A DNA stretch of 64,000 bases from Pseudomonadota bacterium (lineage in GTDB: Bacteria > Pseudomonadota > Alphaproteobacteria > Sphingomonadales > Sphingomonadaceae). Shown piece by piece: positions 43,358 to 52,981 of the stretch (its first letter is position 1; each line of letters starts with the position of its first letter). The stretch lies in the NCBI GenBank assembly GCA_023394965.1, contig JAEWZX010000007.1, positions 62,001-126,000 on the forward strand, given 5' to 3'. A program made the translations under genes and the position numbers. Under the pieces are notes generated by a model. The model saw nothing but the letters and a program-made list of their open reading frames with translations, was not told the DNA's origin and did not search any database.

Positions 43358-44542
43358 TTAAATACCCGCCGCGTAATCGCGCAGCATATGCTTGGCGATC
43401 TGCAGCTGGAGGATCTGGGTGGTCCCTTCGTAGATGCGATAGATACGGGCATCGCGGAAGAAGCGTTCGGCATCGTATTCGGCCAGATAGCCCGCGCCGC
43501 CATAGACCTGCACCACCCGGTCGACCACGCGGCCGCACATTTCGGAGGCGAAGACCTTGAAGGCGGCGGCATGCTTGACCGTGTTTTCGCCGCGGTCGAC
43601 GCGCGCGGTGACATCGGCCATCATCGCTTCGGCGGCGTAGATTTCGGTCCAGCTTTCGCTGAGCATTTGCTGGATGAGCTGGAAATTGGCGATCGGTTCG
43701 CCGAAGGCCTGCCGCTCGCTGGCATATTTGATCGCGCTGTCGAGCGCGCGGCGGGCGTAGCCCGTGCTGGCCGCGCCGACCGAGATGCGCCCATTGTCGA
43801 GGCTCATCATGGCAAAGCGGAAGCCCTTGCCGGTTTCGCCGCCCAGAAGCGCATCGCCCGGCACATGTACATCGTCGAGCATGACGTCGGAGATATGGCT
43901 GCCGGCCTGCCCCATCTTGTGATCCGGGCTGCCGGTCGAAACGCCGGGCGTATCCATCGGCACGATGAAGGCGGATACATGCGCGTTCTTGGGCAGCGCA
44001 TCCTTTTCGGTGCGCGCCATGATCAGTGCGACATCGGCATGAGGCGCATTGGTGATATAGCGTTTGGTGCCGTTCAGGATCCAGCCATTGCCATCGGGGT
44101 CGGGACGGGCAGTGGTGGCCATGGCGGCACTGTCGCTGCCGGAGCCTGGTTCGGTCAGGCCGAAACAGGCAATCGAACCGCTGGCGATTCTGGGCCACCA
44201 TTCGGCTTTCTGCGCATCGGTCCCGCCATTCTTGATTGCCGAATTGAACATGCCGACATTGATCGAGAAGATCGAGCGATAAGCGGGCGCGGCATAGGCC
44301 ATGGTCTTCACCACCTTGGCATATTGCGTGCAGTTGAGCCCCGCCCCGCCGAATTCTTCTGGCACGGTCAGGCCGAAAAGGCCCATATCCTTCATTTCGG
44401 AGACGATTTCATCGGGAATGCGGTCTTCCGCAATCACCTGCTTTTCCGCCGGGATCAGCCGTTCGCGCACATAGCGCTCAAGCTGTTCCAGAAACTGGTC
44501 GAAGATGTCGGCATCCATGCCGGGATTGACGGTGTCGCTCAT
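43358..44542 (-). CDS. Acyl-CoA dehydrogenase
   Basis: A 394-residue FAD enzyme. LTEPGSGSDSAAMATTA binds FAD, FGEPIANFQLIQQMLSE lies in the C-terminal helical domain, and the catalytic base is the Glu of RIYEGTTQILQLQIAKHML. It oxidises an acyl-CoA to the 2-enoyl-CoA. Its start overlaps the upstream small lipoprotein gene by 4 bp (ATGA). With the CaiB transferase, hydratase and thiolase it forms a nearly complete beta-oxidation-like set lacking only a 3-hydroxyacyl-CoA dehydrogenase. Confidence 0.93.
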   Translation of the reverse strand: MSDTVNPGMDADIFDQFLEQLERYVRERLIPAEKQVIAEDRIPDEIVSEMKDMGLFGLTVPEEFGGAGLNCTQYAKVVKTMAYAAPAYRSIFSINVGMFNSAIKNGGTDAQKAEWWPRIASGSIACFGLTEPGSGSDSAAMATTARPDPDGNGWILNGTKRYITNAPHADVALIMARTEKDALPKNAHVSAFIVPMDTPGVSTGSPDHKMGQAGSHISDVMLDDVHVPGDALLGGETGKGFRFAMMSLDNGRISVGAASTGYARRALDSAIKYASERQAFGEPIANFQLIQQMLSESWTEIYAAEAMMADVTARVDRGENTVKHAAAFKVFASEMCGRVVDRVVQVYGGAGYLAEYDAERFFRDARIYRIYEGTTQILQLQIAKHMLRDYAAGI

Positions 44543-44802
44543 TCGGAAGCTTCCTTCTCCAACGCTTGCGGACTGCCCGGTTTATTATGTGTATCTGTGG
44601 GCGCGGCGTTTTCAGCGGTACTGCCACCGCTTTCGGCATCCAAGACGCCGTCGGGCAGGCGCCGCTGATCGATCATTTCGGCCGCGTCGTCGAGCGCTTC
44701 CGCTTCGCTTTGCGAGACCGGCTGGACCGGTTCGTCATCCTCATATCCGGAACAGGCGGAGAGCGCGGCAAGCGCAGCGAACAGGGGGACGATTCGGCTC
44801 AT
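44539..44802 (-). CDS. Small lipoprotein upstream of acyl-CoA dehydrogenase
   Basis: An 87-residue protein with signal MSRIVPLFAALAALSAC (lipobox LSAC) and an acidic Ser/Glu-rich remainder (GYEDDEPVQPVSQSEAEALD), no known domain. It overlaps the acyl-CoA dehydrogenase start by 4 bp, so translation is coupled, although a lipoprotein in a catabolic operon is unexpected. The ATG at 44802 is preferred to an upstream ATG at 44838, which would spoil the signal peptide. Confidence 0.7.
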   Translation of the reverse strand: MSRIVPLFAALAALSACSGYEDDEPVQPVSQSEAEALDDAAEMIDQRRLPDGVLDAESGGSTAENAAPTDTHNKPGSPQALEKEASE

Positions 44803-44893
44803 GGACGCGGAAACTAGGCGTAGTGGAGCGCCGCGCAAAGGACGTTACGGCGCGGCTGGACGGGGGCGAGCCAGTGGCCCGCCCGCTGACCGA

Positions 44894-45181
44894 TCAGTTG
44901 CTGGCGTCTTCGGCCATCGCATCCATGGCGGCGGCGGCGGTATCCGCTGCGCTGTCGCCGGCTTCCTGGATCTGCGCTTCTTCGCTCGGCGTGGTGACTT
45001 CTGCGGCCGGGGCGGCATTGGCTGCCGGATCTGCGACCGGTGTTTCTTCCACGCCCGAAAGCGCTTCCTCGGCGGGCATTTCGACGGTGTCGGCTTCGAC
45101 TTCGGTCGATGCGTCTTCGGTGCTGCCGCATGCGGCAAGGGCGATGGTGGCGGCCGCCGTCAGGGCGATACGGAATTTCAT
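44894..45181 (-). CDS. Small Ala/Glu-rich lipoprotein
   Basis: A 95-residue protein with signal MKFRIALTAAATIALAAC (lipobox LAAC), then GSTEDASTEVEADTVEMPAE and an alanine- and acid-rich low-complexity tail ending AAMDAMAEDASN. It resembles the lipoprotein at 37947 in its MKFxxA(L)xxxAA signal, acidic mature part and length, so the two may be distant paralogues. It lies 91 bp upstream of the next lipoprotein on the same strand and is divergent from recQ. Confidence 0.75.
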   Translation of the reverse strand: MKFRIALTAAATIALAACGSTEDASTEVEADTVEMPAEEALSGVEETPVADPAANAAPAAEVTTPSEEAQIQEAGDSAADTAAAAMDAMAEDASN

Positions 45182-45303
45182 GGGTTCGTTCTCCTCAAAA
45201 ATATGGAATGGCGTTGGCGGTAAAGCGCATGCGTTGCACCCGGGGCAAGGGAAAATTGCCCGCAGCCGGTTGCACTCGCCATGGCGTCTGCCATCAGGCC
45301 ACC

Positions 45304-47073
<1,770 letters not shown>

Positions 47074-47086
47074 CAGAAAGCTTTGA

Positions 47087-47118
47087 TCGATATAAATATG
47101 ATATCATAATTATATCGA
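47087..47118. promoter_or_regulatory. 32-bp near-perfect AT-rich palindrome
   Basis: The left half TCGATATAAATATGAT (47087-47102) and right half ATCATAATTATATCGA (47103-47118) match at 15 of 16 positions, with no spacer. 26 of 32 bases are A or T in a GC-rich genome. The right end touches the AAGGAG Shine-Dalgarno (47118-47123) of the SPFH gene. It may be an operator for the RHH protein of the same operon or an RNA hairpin controlling translation. Confidence 0.85.
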
Positions 47119-47133
47119 AGGAGTCTGTTCGTC

Positions 47134-48048
47134 ATGTCGGTTGAATTGAGGGGAATGAATACGAGTACCGAGCGTAAGGGGTCGAGCTTCAGCGGCTATC
47201 CCATGCTGCTGCTGATTCTGGCCCTGCTGGTCCTGTTCATCTGGAATATCGCGGGCAACATCCCGCCCGATGGCGCGACCAGGGCAGTGAAATTCACCTT
47301 TGTCGGCCTGATCGTCGTACCCCTGCTGGTGCTGTCTTTCCTGTCGTTCGGGTTTTTCATGATCCAGCCCAATCAGGCGGCCGTGATCACCCTGTTCGGC
47401 GAATATCGCGGGACCGAACGGCGCGAGGGGCTGCGCTGGGTGTGGCCGTGGATGATGAAGAACAAGATTTCCGTCCGTGCGCACAACATCCATTCGGACC
47501 GCGTGAAAATCAACGACCTGCGCGGCAATCCGATCGAAATCGCCTGCAACGTGGTGTGGCGTGTGGCCGATACCGCCCAGGCGAGCTTCGACGTCGACGA
47601 TTACAAGGAATTCGTGAACATCCAGATCGAAGCCGGTTTGCGCACGGTCGGATCGCGCCATCCCTATGACGATTTCGAAAATGAGGAAGTCACGCTGCGC
47701 GGCAGTGCGGATGTCATCAATCGCGAACTGCTGGAAGAACTGAACGACCGGCTGAAGGTGGCGGGCATCCTGGTGGACGAGGCGGGCCTCACGCACCTGG
47801 CCTATGCCAGCGAAATCGCCAGCGCCATGCTCAAGCGGCAGCAGGCCGATGCGATCATCGCCGCGCGCGCCAAGATCGTGCTGGGCGCTGTGGGCATGGT
47901 GGAAGACGCGCTGACCAAGCTGGCGCAGGACGATATCGTCGACATGGACGATGAACGCCGGGCCGCGATGGTCAGTAATCTGATGGTTGTGCTGTGCGGC
48001 GAAAAGGATGTTCAGCCTGTCGTGAACGCCGGTACGCTGTACCAGTAG
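47134..48048 (+). CDS. SPFH/band-7 domain membrane protein
   Basis: A 304-residue protein. Two transmembrane segments (about residues 22-41 and 55-75) are followed by an SPFH domain (VITLFGEYRGTERREGLRWVWPW, then RGNPIEIACNVVWRVADTAQASFDVDDY) and a short helix with ASAMLKRQQADAIIAAR. It lacks the long coiled coil of the flotillin at 965, resembling HflC/stomatin size, but no HflK partner is nearby. AAGGAG 10 nt upstream supports the start; ATG at 47155 is an alternative. It heads a three-gene operon with an RHH protein and a two-TM protein. Confidence 0.85.
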   Translation: MSVELRGMNTSTERKGSSFSGYPMLLLILALLVLFIWNIAGNIPPDGATRAVKFTFVGLIVVPLLVLSFLSFGFFMIQPNQAAVITLFGEYRGTERREGLRWVWPWMMKNKISVRAHNIHSDRVKINDLRGNPIEIACNVVWRVADTAQASFDVDDYKEFVNIQIEAGLRTVGSRHPYDDFENEEVTLRGSADVINRELLEELNDRLKVAGILVDEAGLTHLAYASEIASAMLKRQQADAIIAARAKIVLGAVGMVEDALTKLAQDDIVDMDDERRAAMVSNLMVVLCGEKDVQPVVNAGTLYQ

Positions 48049-48071
48049 GCGATACGGGCGGAACCGCTGTC

Positions 48072-48263
48072 ATGAAGAAGAAAGCCTTCGCCCTCCGTCT
48101 CGACCCGGCAGTCCATGCCGCGGTCGAGCGGCTGGCCGCGGCGGAGCTGCGCAGCGCGAATGCCCAGATCGAAATGCTGGTGCGCGAAGCGCTGGAACAG
48201 CGCGGGATAGATGTGCCAGTCACCAAACCGCCCCGACGCGGACGGCCGGCAAAGGAGGACTGA
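48072..48263 (+). CDS. Arc-type ribbon-helix-helix protein with AT-hook-like tail
   Basis: A 63-residue protein. The RHH fold is KKAFALRLDPAVHAAVERLA followed by the helix SANAQIEMLVREALEQR, as in Arc-like regulators and HicB-type antitoxins. The C-terminus, PPRRGRPAKED, contains the RGRP core of an AT-hook, which binds the minor groove of AT-rich DNA. The only strongly AT-rich palindrome in the area is the operon's own promoter at 47087-47118, which makes autoregulation likely (inference). It lies 23 bp after the SPFH gene; the next gene starts 1 bp after its stop. Confidence 0.8.
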   Translation: MKKKAFALRLDPAVHAAVERLAAAELRSANAQIEMLVREALEQRGIDVPVTKPPRRGRPAKED

Positions 48264-48264
48264 A

Positions 48265-48522
48265 ATGGACGACGGCAAGCCTTGGTTCGAACAGAAACGC
48301 TATGGCTATGGCGCAGGCCTGCCGATCGCCTGGCAGGGCTGGGCGGTGCTGGGCGTCTATATGCTGGTTGTGGCAATCGGCTGCATGCTGGCCGTGTGGG
48401 ACGAGGAAGTCGGCGCGATCGCCGCGATTGCATTGATTGTTCCAGCAACCGCCGCACTGGTCTATATAGCGGCGATGAAGACGCGCGGCGGTTGGCAGTG
48501 GCGTTGGGGCGGAGACAGGTAA
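48265..48522 (+). CDS. Small two-TM protein of the SPFH/RHH operon
   Basis: An 85-residue protein. A polar aromatic N-terminus (WFEQKRYGYGAGLPIAWQGW) is followed by two transmembrane helices (about 26-45 and 50-70) and a basic, Trp-rich tail (GGWQWRWGGDR). I recognise no domain, though the KRYGYGxGxPxxWQGW start looks conserved in character. AAGGAGG upstream is strong and lies inside the RHH gene end, so expression is coupled. Probably a membrane partner of the SPFH protein. Confidence 0.75.
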   Translation: MDDGKPWFEQKRYGYGAGLPIAWQGWAVLGVYMLVVAIGCMLAVWDEEVGAIAAIALIVPATAALVYIAAMKTRGGWQWRWGGDR

Positions 48523-48554
48523 CGCGGTTTCTGCCCGGGGCAGGAGTTATCGCG

Positions 48555-49571
48555 ATGTTAACCATCAAATCCTATGCCGGTGCGATGATCTCGCCCTTCG
48601 TCTCCCCCGCCTCGCGTGTGCCGCGCTGGCTTCTTGCCGCAGTCGGCACGATTGCCGTTGGCGCGATACCGCTGGCCGCGCTGCTGGCGCAGAATGGCGG
48701 CAGGGCCACCTACACTGTTGCGGAAACCGGGCGCGGATATGGCTCGCTCCAGCAGGCGGTCGATGCCATCGGCGATGGCGAAGGCACGATCATGATCGAA
48801 TCGGGCAATTGGAACGATTGCGCGGTGCAGAACGGAGGCGTCGTTCATTTCCGTGCCGCGGAAGCGGGTAAGGCGCTGCTGGGCGGGCGGGCCTGCGAAG
48901 GCAAGGCGGCACTGGTCCTGCGCGGCCGCGGCGCGACGGTGGAAGGGCTGGTTTTCGCCGATCTCTCGGTGCCGGACGGCAATGGCGCTGGGATCCGGCT
49001 GGAGAACGGCCCGCTGCGCGTATCGCAGAGCTGGTTTCGCGACAGCCAGCAGGGCATTCTCACCGTCAACGGTGTTGATAGCGAGCTGGTGGTCGACAAA
49101 TCGACCTTCACCCGGCTCGGCACCTGCGAAAATTCATCCGGTTGTGCCCATTCGATCTATGCCGGGGATTATGGCAGCGTGAAGGTTACGCGCAGCCGGT
49201 TCGAGCAGGGGACGGGCGGGCATTATTTCAAATCGCGCGCATCCCGCAATGTGGTGGAGAATTGCAGCTTCGACGATTCCAACGGCCACGGAACCAATTA
49301 TCTGATCGATTTACCCAATGGCGGAACCGGTGCAATCCGCGGCAACTGGTTTGTCCAGGGTCGCGACAAGGAAAACTGGTCGGCCCTGATTGCCATCGGG
49401 GCCGAAGGGGCGAGCTACAGCGCCGATGGGCTGATCATTGCCGACAATGAGGCGCGGCTCGTACCCGGTCTGTCACGCAACCCGGCCTTCGTTGCCGACT
49501 GGACCGGCGATGCTATCGAAATGCACGACAACCGGCTCGGCAGCAGCCTCAAGCGATACGAGAAACGCTGA
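48555..49571 (+). CDS. Exported right-handed beta-helix protein
   Basis: A 338-residue protein with an N-terminal hydrophobic anchor (RWLLAAVGTIAVGAIPLAALLA) and a domain built of short coils typical of parallel beta-helix (pectate-lyase-like) proteins: GYGSLQQAVDAIGDGEGTIMIE, GAGIRLENGPLRVSQSWFRD, GSVKVTRSRFEQGTGGHYFK and NVVENCSFDDSNGHG. Such proteins often bind or cleave polysaccharides; no catalytic residues can be assigned here. AGGAG 8 nt before the ATG sets the start. It follows the SPFH operon by 32 bp and may be its fourth gene. Confidence 0.75.
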   Translation: MLTIKSYAGAMISPFVSPASRVPRWLLAAVGTIAVGAIPLAALLAQNGGRATYTVAETGRGYGSLQQAVDAIGDGEGTIMIESGNWNDCAVQNGGVVHFRAAEAGKALLGGRACEGKAALVLRGRGATVEGLVFADLSVPDGNGAGIRLENGPLRVSQSWFRDSQQGILTVNGVDSELVVDKSTFTRLGTCENSSGCAHSIYAGDYGSVKVTRSRFEQGTGGHYFKSRASRNVVENCSFDDSNGHGTNYLIDLPNGGTGAIRGNWFVQGRDKENWSALIAIGAEGASYSADGLIIADNEARLVPGLSRNPAFVADWTGDAIEMHDNRLGSSLKRYEKR

Positions 49572-49594
49572 CATCCGGCTGCTTGCAGCTACGG

Positions 49595-50653
49595 TCAGAG
49601 CAGATGGCCCGACCGATCGCGTTTCGTGGCGAGATAGCGGGTATTGTGGGGATTGTCGGGCAGCGCATGCGGCACCCTTTCGGCAATTTTAACGCCTTCG
49701 GCCTCTAACGCGCGGACCTTGGCCGGGTTGTTCGTCATCAGCCGGATTTCCTTCACCCCAAGCAGGTCGAGCATCCGCGCCGCAGTCGGAAAATCGCGCG
49801 CCTCGTCGGGCAGGCCCAGCCTGGTATTGGCGTCGACCGTGTCGAATCCCTGATCCTGCAGGCGATAGGCGCGCAGCTTGTTGATGATGCCGATCCCGCG
49901 TCCTTCCTGTCGCATATACAGCAACACGCCCCACCCGCCCTTGCCGGCTTCTTCGGCCATCGCGTGCAACGCCGCGTCGAGCTGCGGGCCGCAATCGCAT
50001 TTCAGGCTGCCGAGAATATCGCCGGTCAGGCATTCGGAATGCAGCCGCACCAGCGGCGTGCGGTCCGCCGACTGTTCGCCGATGACCAGCGCCACATGTT
50101 CGCGGGTATCGTCCGGGCTGCGGAAGGCAACGATGCGCGCGTCCTGCGCTGCGGCAACCGGAAGGCGGGCCCGTGTCGCAATCTGCAGGCGCGATGCGTC
50201 GGTGAAAGCGATCACATCGTCGGCAGACAGCGAAACGGCTTCACCCGCTCCTTGCGGATCGACCAGAAATGCCGGCAGCACACCAGCCATGCGCGCCAGT
50301 TCGAGCGCTGCGCGTGCCTGTTCGTCCCAGGCGAGCGGCAGTGCTTTGAACGGACCTTTCAGCGGGGTCTGCATGTCAAGCGCCGGGTCCGCAACGGCCA
50401 GCGCTGCCGCCAGATCGAAACGCTCCGCAGCGCGCATCAGCACGGGCTGGCGCGGGGCGGCCGCTTCGCGCTGGTTGGCCAGCTTCAGCGTCGTCGCCCG
50501 GCTGGCGGATACCAGCATGGCATCGCCTGTAATCTCTCCGAAGGCGGTTTCCACTGGCTGAAGCAGCGGTGCGCCATCGATGGCAAGTGGCCAGCCATGA
50601 CGCAGCGCATCCAGCGCCTGCGCCGCGCGGCGTGAAGGCGAAGACGTGTTCAG
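49595..50653 (-). CDS. ribA: GTP cyclohydrolase II with extended N-terminus, probable CTG start
   Basis: A protein of about 352 residues making the first riboflavin intermediate from GTP. The C-terminal ~200 residues carry the zinc site ECLTGDILGSLKCDCGPQL and catalytic region YMRQEGRGIGIINKLRAY. The N-terminal ~150 residues (ALDALRHGWPLAIDGAPLL) faintly resemble the start of DHBP synthase (RibB) but lack its acidic DExxxEGD motif. No ATG, GTG or TTG opens the frame suitably. A CTG at 50653 has GGAG 8 nt upstream and overlaps the xthA stop as CTGA. Downstream GTG/ATG codons would cut into the domain. Confidence 0.85.
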   Translation of the reverse strand: MNTSSPSRRAAQALDALRHGWPLAIDGAPLLQPVETAFGEITGDAMLVSASRATTLKLANQREAAAPRQPVLMRAAERFDLAAALAVADPALDMQTPLKGPFKALPLAWDEQARAALELARMAGVLPAFLVDPQGAGEAVSLSADDVIAFTDASRLQIATRARLPVAAAQDARIVAFRSPDDTREHVALVIGEQSADRTPLVRLHSECLTGDILGSLKCDCGPQLDAALHAMAEEAGKGGWGVLLYMRQEGRGIGIINKLRAYRLQDQGFDTVDANTRLGLPDEARDFPTAARMLDLLGVKEIRLMTNNPAKVRALEAEGVKIAERVPHALPDNPHNTRYLATKRDRSGHLL

Positions 50654-51441
50654 AGCGTGAACTCCGTCACCAAAGGTACATGGTCGGATGGTTTTTCCCA
50701 GTCGCGGGCATATTCGTGGACCGAATGGCCGGTCGCCTGTTTCGCCAGATCGGGGCTGGCCCACATATGATCGAGCCGCCGGCCGCGATCGTTCACTTTC
50801 CAGTCTTTCGAACGATAGCTCCACCAGCTGTAATAGCGATCGGGCGCCTTGATGTGTTCGCGACCGATATCGGCCCAGCCATGCGCATCCATGAAACGTT
50901 GCAGGCTTTCGACCTCGACCGGCGTATGACTGACCACCTTGAGCAATTGCTTGTGATTCCACACATCGCTTTCGAGCGGGGCGATGTTGAAATCGCCGAC
51001 GATCAACGTAGGCCGGTCGATGGCATCGGCCCAGCGGGTCATGCGTTCGAGAAAGTCGAGCTTCTGGCCGAATTTGGGATTGATGGCGCGATCTGGCTCG
51101 TCCCCTCCGGCAGGAACATAGACGTTTTCCACGATCATGCCCTGATGGTCGGGCAATTCGACGCCGACATGGCGGGCTTCGCCATTGTCCTGCCAATCGT
51201 AGCGCGAGAATTCCCTGAGCGGCGTTTTCGAAACGGTCGCCACACCGTGATAACCCTTCTGCCCGTGAACGGCGAAATGTTCGTATCCGAGCGCGCGAAA
51301 AGCATCATAGGGGAACTGGTGTTCCTGACATTTGATTTCCTGAAGGCACAGGACGTCCGGCGCCTGTTCTTCGATGAAGCGCGCGACGATCGGCATGCGC
51401 AGGCGAACCGAATTGATATTCCAAGTAGCAACAGTGACCAT
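50650..51441 (-). CDS. xthA: Exodeoxyribonuclease III
   Basis: A 263-residue AP endonuclease/3'-5' exonuclease of the EEP family, acting after glycosylases such as Ung. Conserved pieces are VATWNINSVRLR, LCLQEIKCQ (metal Glu), VYVPAGG, IVGDFNIAP (Asp, Asn) and SDHVPLV (catalytic His). MVTVATWNINSVR at 51441 is the natural start. Its stop overlaps the ribA start. Confidence 0.95.
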   Translation of the reverse strand: MVTVATWNINSVRLRMPIVARFIEEQAPDVLCLQEIKCQEHQFPYDAFRALGYEHFAVHGQKGYHGVATVSKTPLREFSRYDWQDNGEARHVGVELPDHQGMIVENVYVPAGGDEPDRAINPKFGQKLDFLERMTRWADAIDRPTLIVGDFNIAPLESDVWNHKQLLKVVSHTPVEVESLQRFMDAHGWADIGREHIKAPDRYYSWWSYRSKDWKVNDRGRRLDHMWASPDLAKQATGHSVHEYARDWEKPSDHVPLVTEFTL

Positions 51442-51546
51442 GCGCAGCGAGGTAGGCGAGCGCCCCTTATCCCGCAAGCGTCACACTTTTGTCTTTTCGG
51501 TCTCTGATATACGGCGCCACGAGTTTCAATCCGGAGATACCGTATA

Positions 51547-52965
51547 ATGTTGCGTTCGTTTTGCCTTGCCACCTGCGCTGCCTCGCTGGCTCTGGGCGGT
51601 TGCACCGCTACCATCGCGCAGGATGCCCCGCAGGCAGTTGCCCCCCCCGTTGCCGAGAAACGGGCAAAGAACGTCATCCTGTTCATCGGAGACGGGATGG
51701 GAATTTCCACCGTGACCGCCGCGCGGATTTATGCCGGGCAAAAGCTGGGCCAATCGGGCGAGGAATATGTCCTGCCGTTCGAAAAGTTCGATCATGTCGC
51801 CTTGGTCAAGACCTACAACAGCAATGCACAGGTTCCCGACAGCGCCGGAACCGCCAGTGCGATGAATACCGGCGTAAAGACCGACATGGGCGTGCTGGGT
51901 TACGGCCCGGGGGCCAACAATGGCGATTGTGCATCCGGTAAGGGCAACGAAGCGCCGCTGGTAAGCGAAGAGGCGCGCCGCAAGGGCAAGGCGCTGGGCA
52001 TCGTCAGCACGGCCCGCATCACCCACGCCACCCCCGCTGCGGTCTATGCGCGCAGCGTCAACCGCAATTGGGAAGGCGATTCGGCTATTCCCGAAAACCA
52101 GCGTGGGCTGGGCTGCACCGACATTGCCCGCCAGCTGGTGGATACACCGTTCGACGTGGCTCTGGGCGGCGGAGCAGCGGCATTCTTCGGCAATGACAAG
52201 GGGGGCAACAGGCTCGACACTGCTGCCGATCTTCCGGCGGAATGGTCGGCCAGGACGGGCGGCACTTATGTCACCACACGGGCAGAAATGGATGCCGCGC
52301 CTGCGGACAAACCGCTGCTGGGAATCTTTTCGGCAAGCCATATGACCTTCACGGCAGACCGGGCCGTCGATAGCGCCGAGCCCACGCTTACCGACATGAC
52401 GGCTGCGGCTGTTGGCCGGCTGCGCACCGATCCGCAGGGCTATTACCTGATGGTCGAAAGTGGCCGGATCGATCATGGCCACCATGCCGGCCAGGCCGGT
52501 TATGCGCTGGAAGAAGCCGTCGAATTCGCCCGTGCGATCCAGTGGGCGATCGACAATACCGACCCCGAAGAAACGCTGATCATGGTCACGGCGGACCACA
52601 GCCATGTGTTCACCATGGCGGGTTACCCGCGCCGCGGGAACGACATCCTCGGCCTGGTCGTGCCGCCGAGCGATGGTGGCAAGGCCGAAACCCCGGCGCT
52701 CGCCACCGATGGCAAGCCTTATACTACGCTTGGTTATGGCAATGGCCCGGGTGCGATAAAGCCTGATGCGACGGGCGGGCGGGCCACACCGGAAACCGGC
52801 GTTGCGGCCTATCAGCAGGCTGCGATTCCGACTGGCGCGGAAACGCATGGCGGGGAAGATGTCGCGCTTTATGCCAATGGCCAGGGGGCGCAGAACGTGC
52901 GCGGGGTGATGGAGCAGAATTTGATCTACAACGTGATTCGCAGGGCCTTCGGCTGGGAAGACTGA
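51547..52965 (+). CDS. Alkaline phosphatase (lipoprotein-type signal)
   Basis: A 472-residue alkaline phosphatase family enzyme. The signal peptide has a lipobox-like ALGGC at about residue 19. Metal and catalytic motifs are NVILFIGDGMGISTVTAAR, the nucleophile Ser in VPDSAGTASAMNTGVKT, ESGRIDHGHHAGQ and VTADHSHVF. It hydrolyses phosphomonoesters in the periplasm or at the outer membrane, probably during phosphate starvation; I saw no clear Pho box in the 105-bp upstream gap. A terminator follows at 52982. Confidence 0.92.
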   Translation: MLRSFCLATCAASLALGGCTATIAQDAPQAVAPPVAEKRAKNVILFIGDGMGISTVTAARIYAGQKLGQSGEEYVLPFEKFDHVALVKTYNSNAQVPDSAGTASAMNTGVKTDMGVLGYGPGANNGDCASGKGNEAPLVSEEARRKGKALGIVSTARITHATPAAVYARSVNRNWEGDSAIPENQRGLGCTDIARQLVDTPFDVALGGGAAAFFGNDKGGNRLDTAADLPAEWSARTGGTYVTTRAEMDAAPADKPLLGIFSASHMTFTADRAVDSAEPTLTDMTAAAVGRLRTDPQGYYLMVESGRIDHGHHAGQAGYALEEAVEFARAIQWAIDNTDPEETLIMVTADHSHVFTMAGYPRRGNDILGLVVPPSDGGKAETPALATDGKPYTTLGYGNGPGAIKPDATGGRATPETGVAAYQQAAIPTGAETHGGEDVALYANGQGAQNVRGVMEQNLIYNVIRRAFGWED

Positions 52966-52981
52966 TTCGGCGCATCGATGG

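Noticed and set aside
42974..44668. Long plus-strand frames across the acyl-CoA operon
   Set aside because: They are antisense shadows of the CoA transferase and acyl-CoA dehydrogenase, which retain full catalytic motifs.
47134..48048. HflC of an HflKC pair
   Set aside because: No hflK is adjacent, and the protein has two N-terminal TM segments and a dedicated RHH neighbour, unlike HflC.
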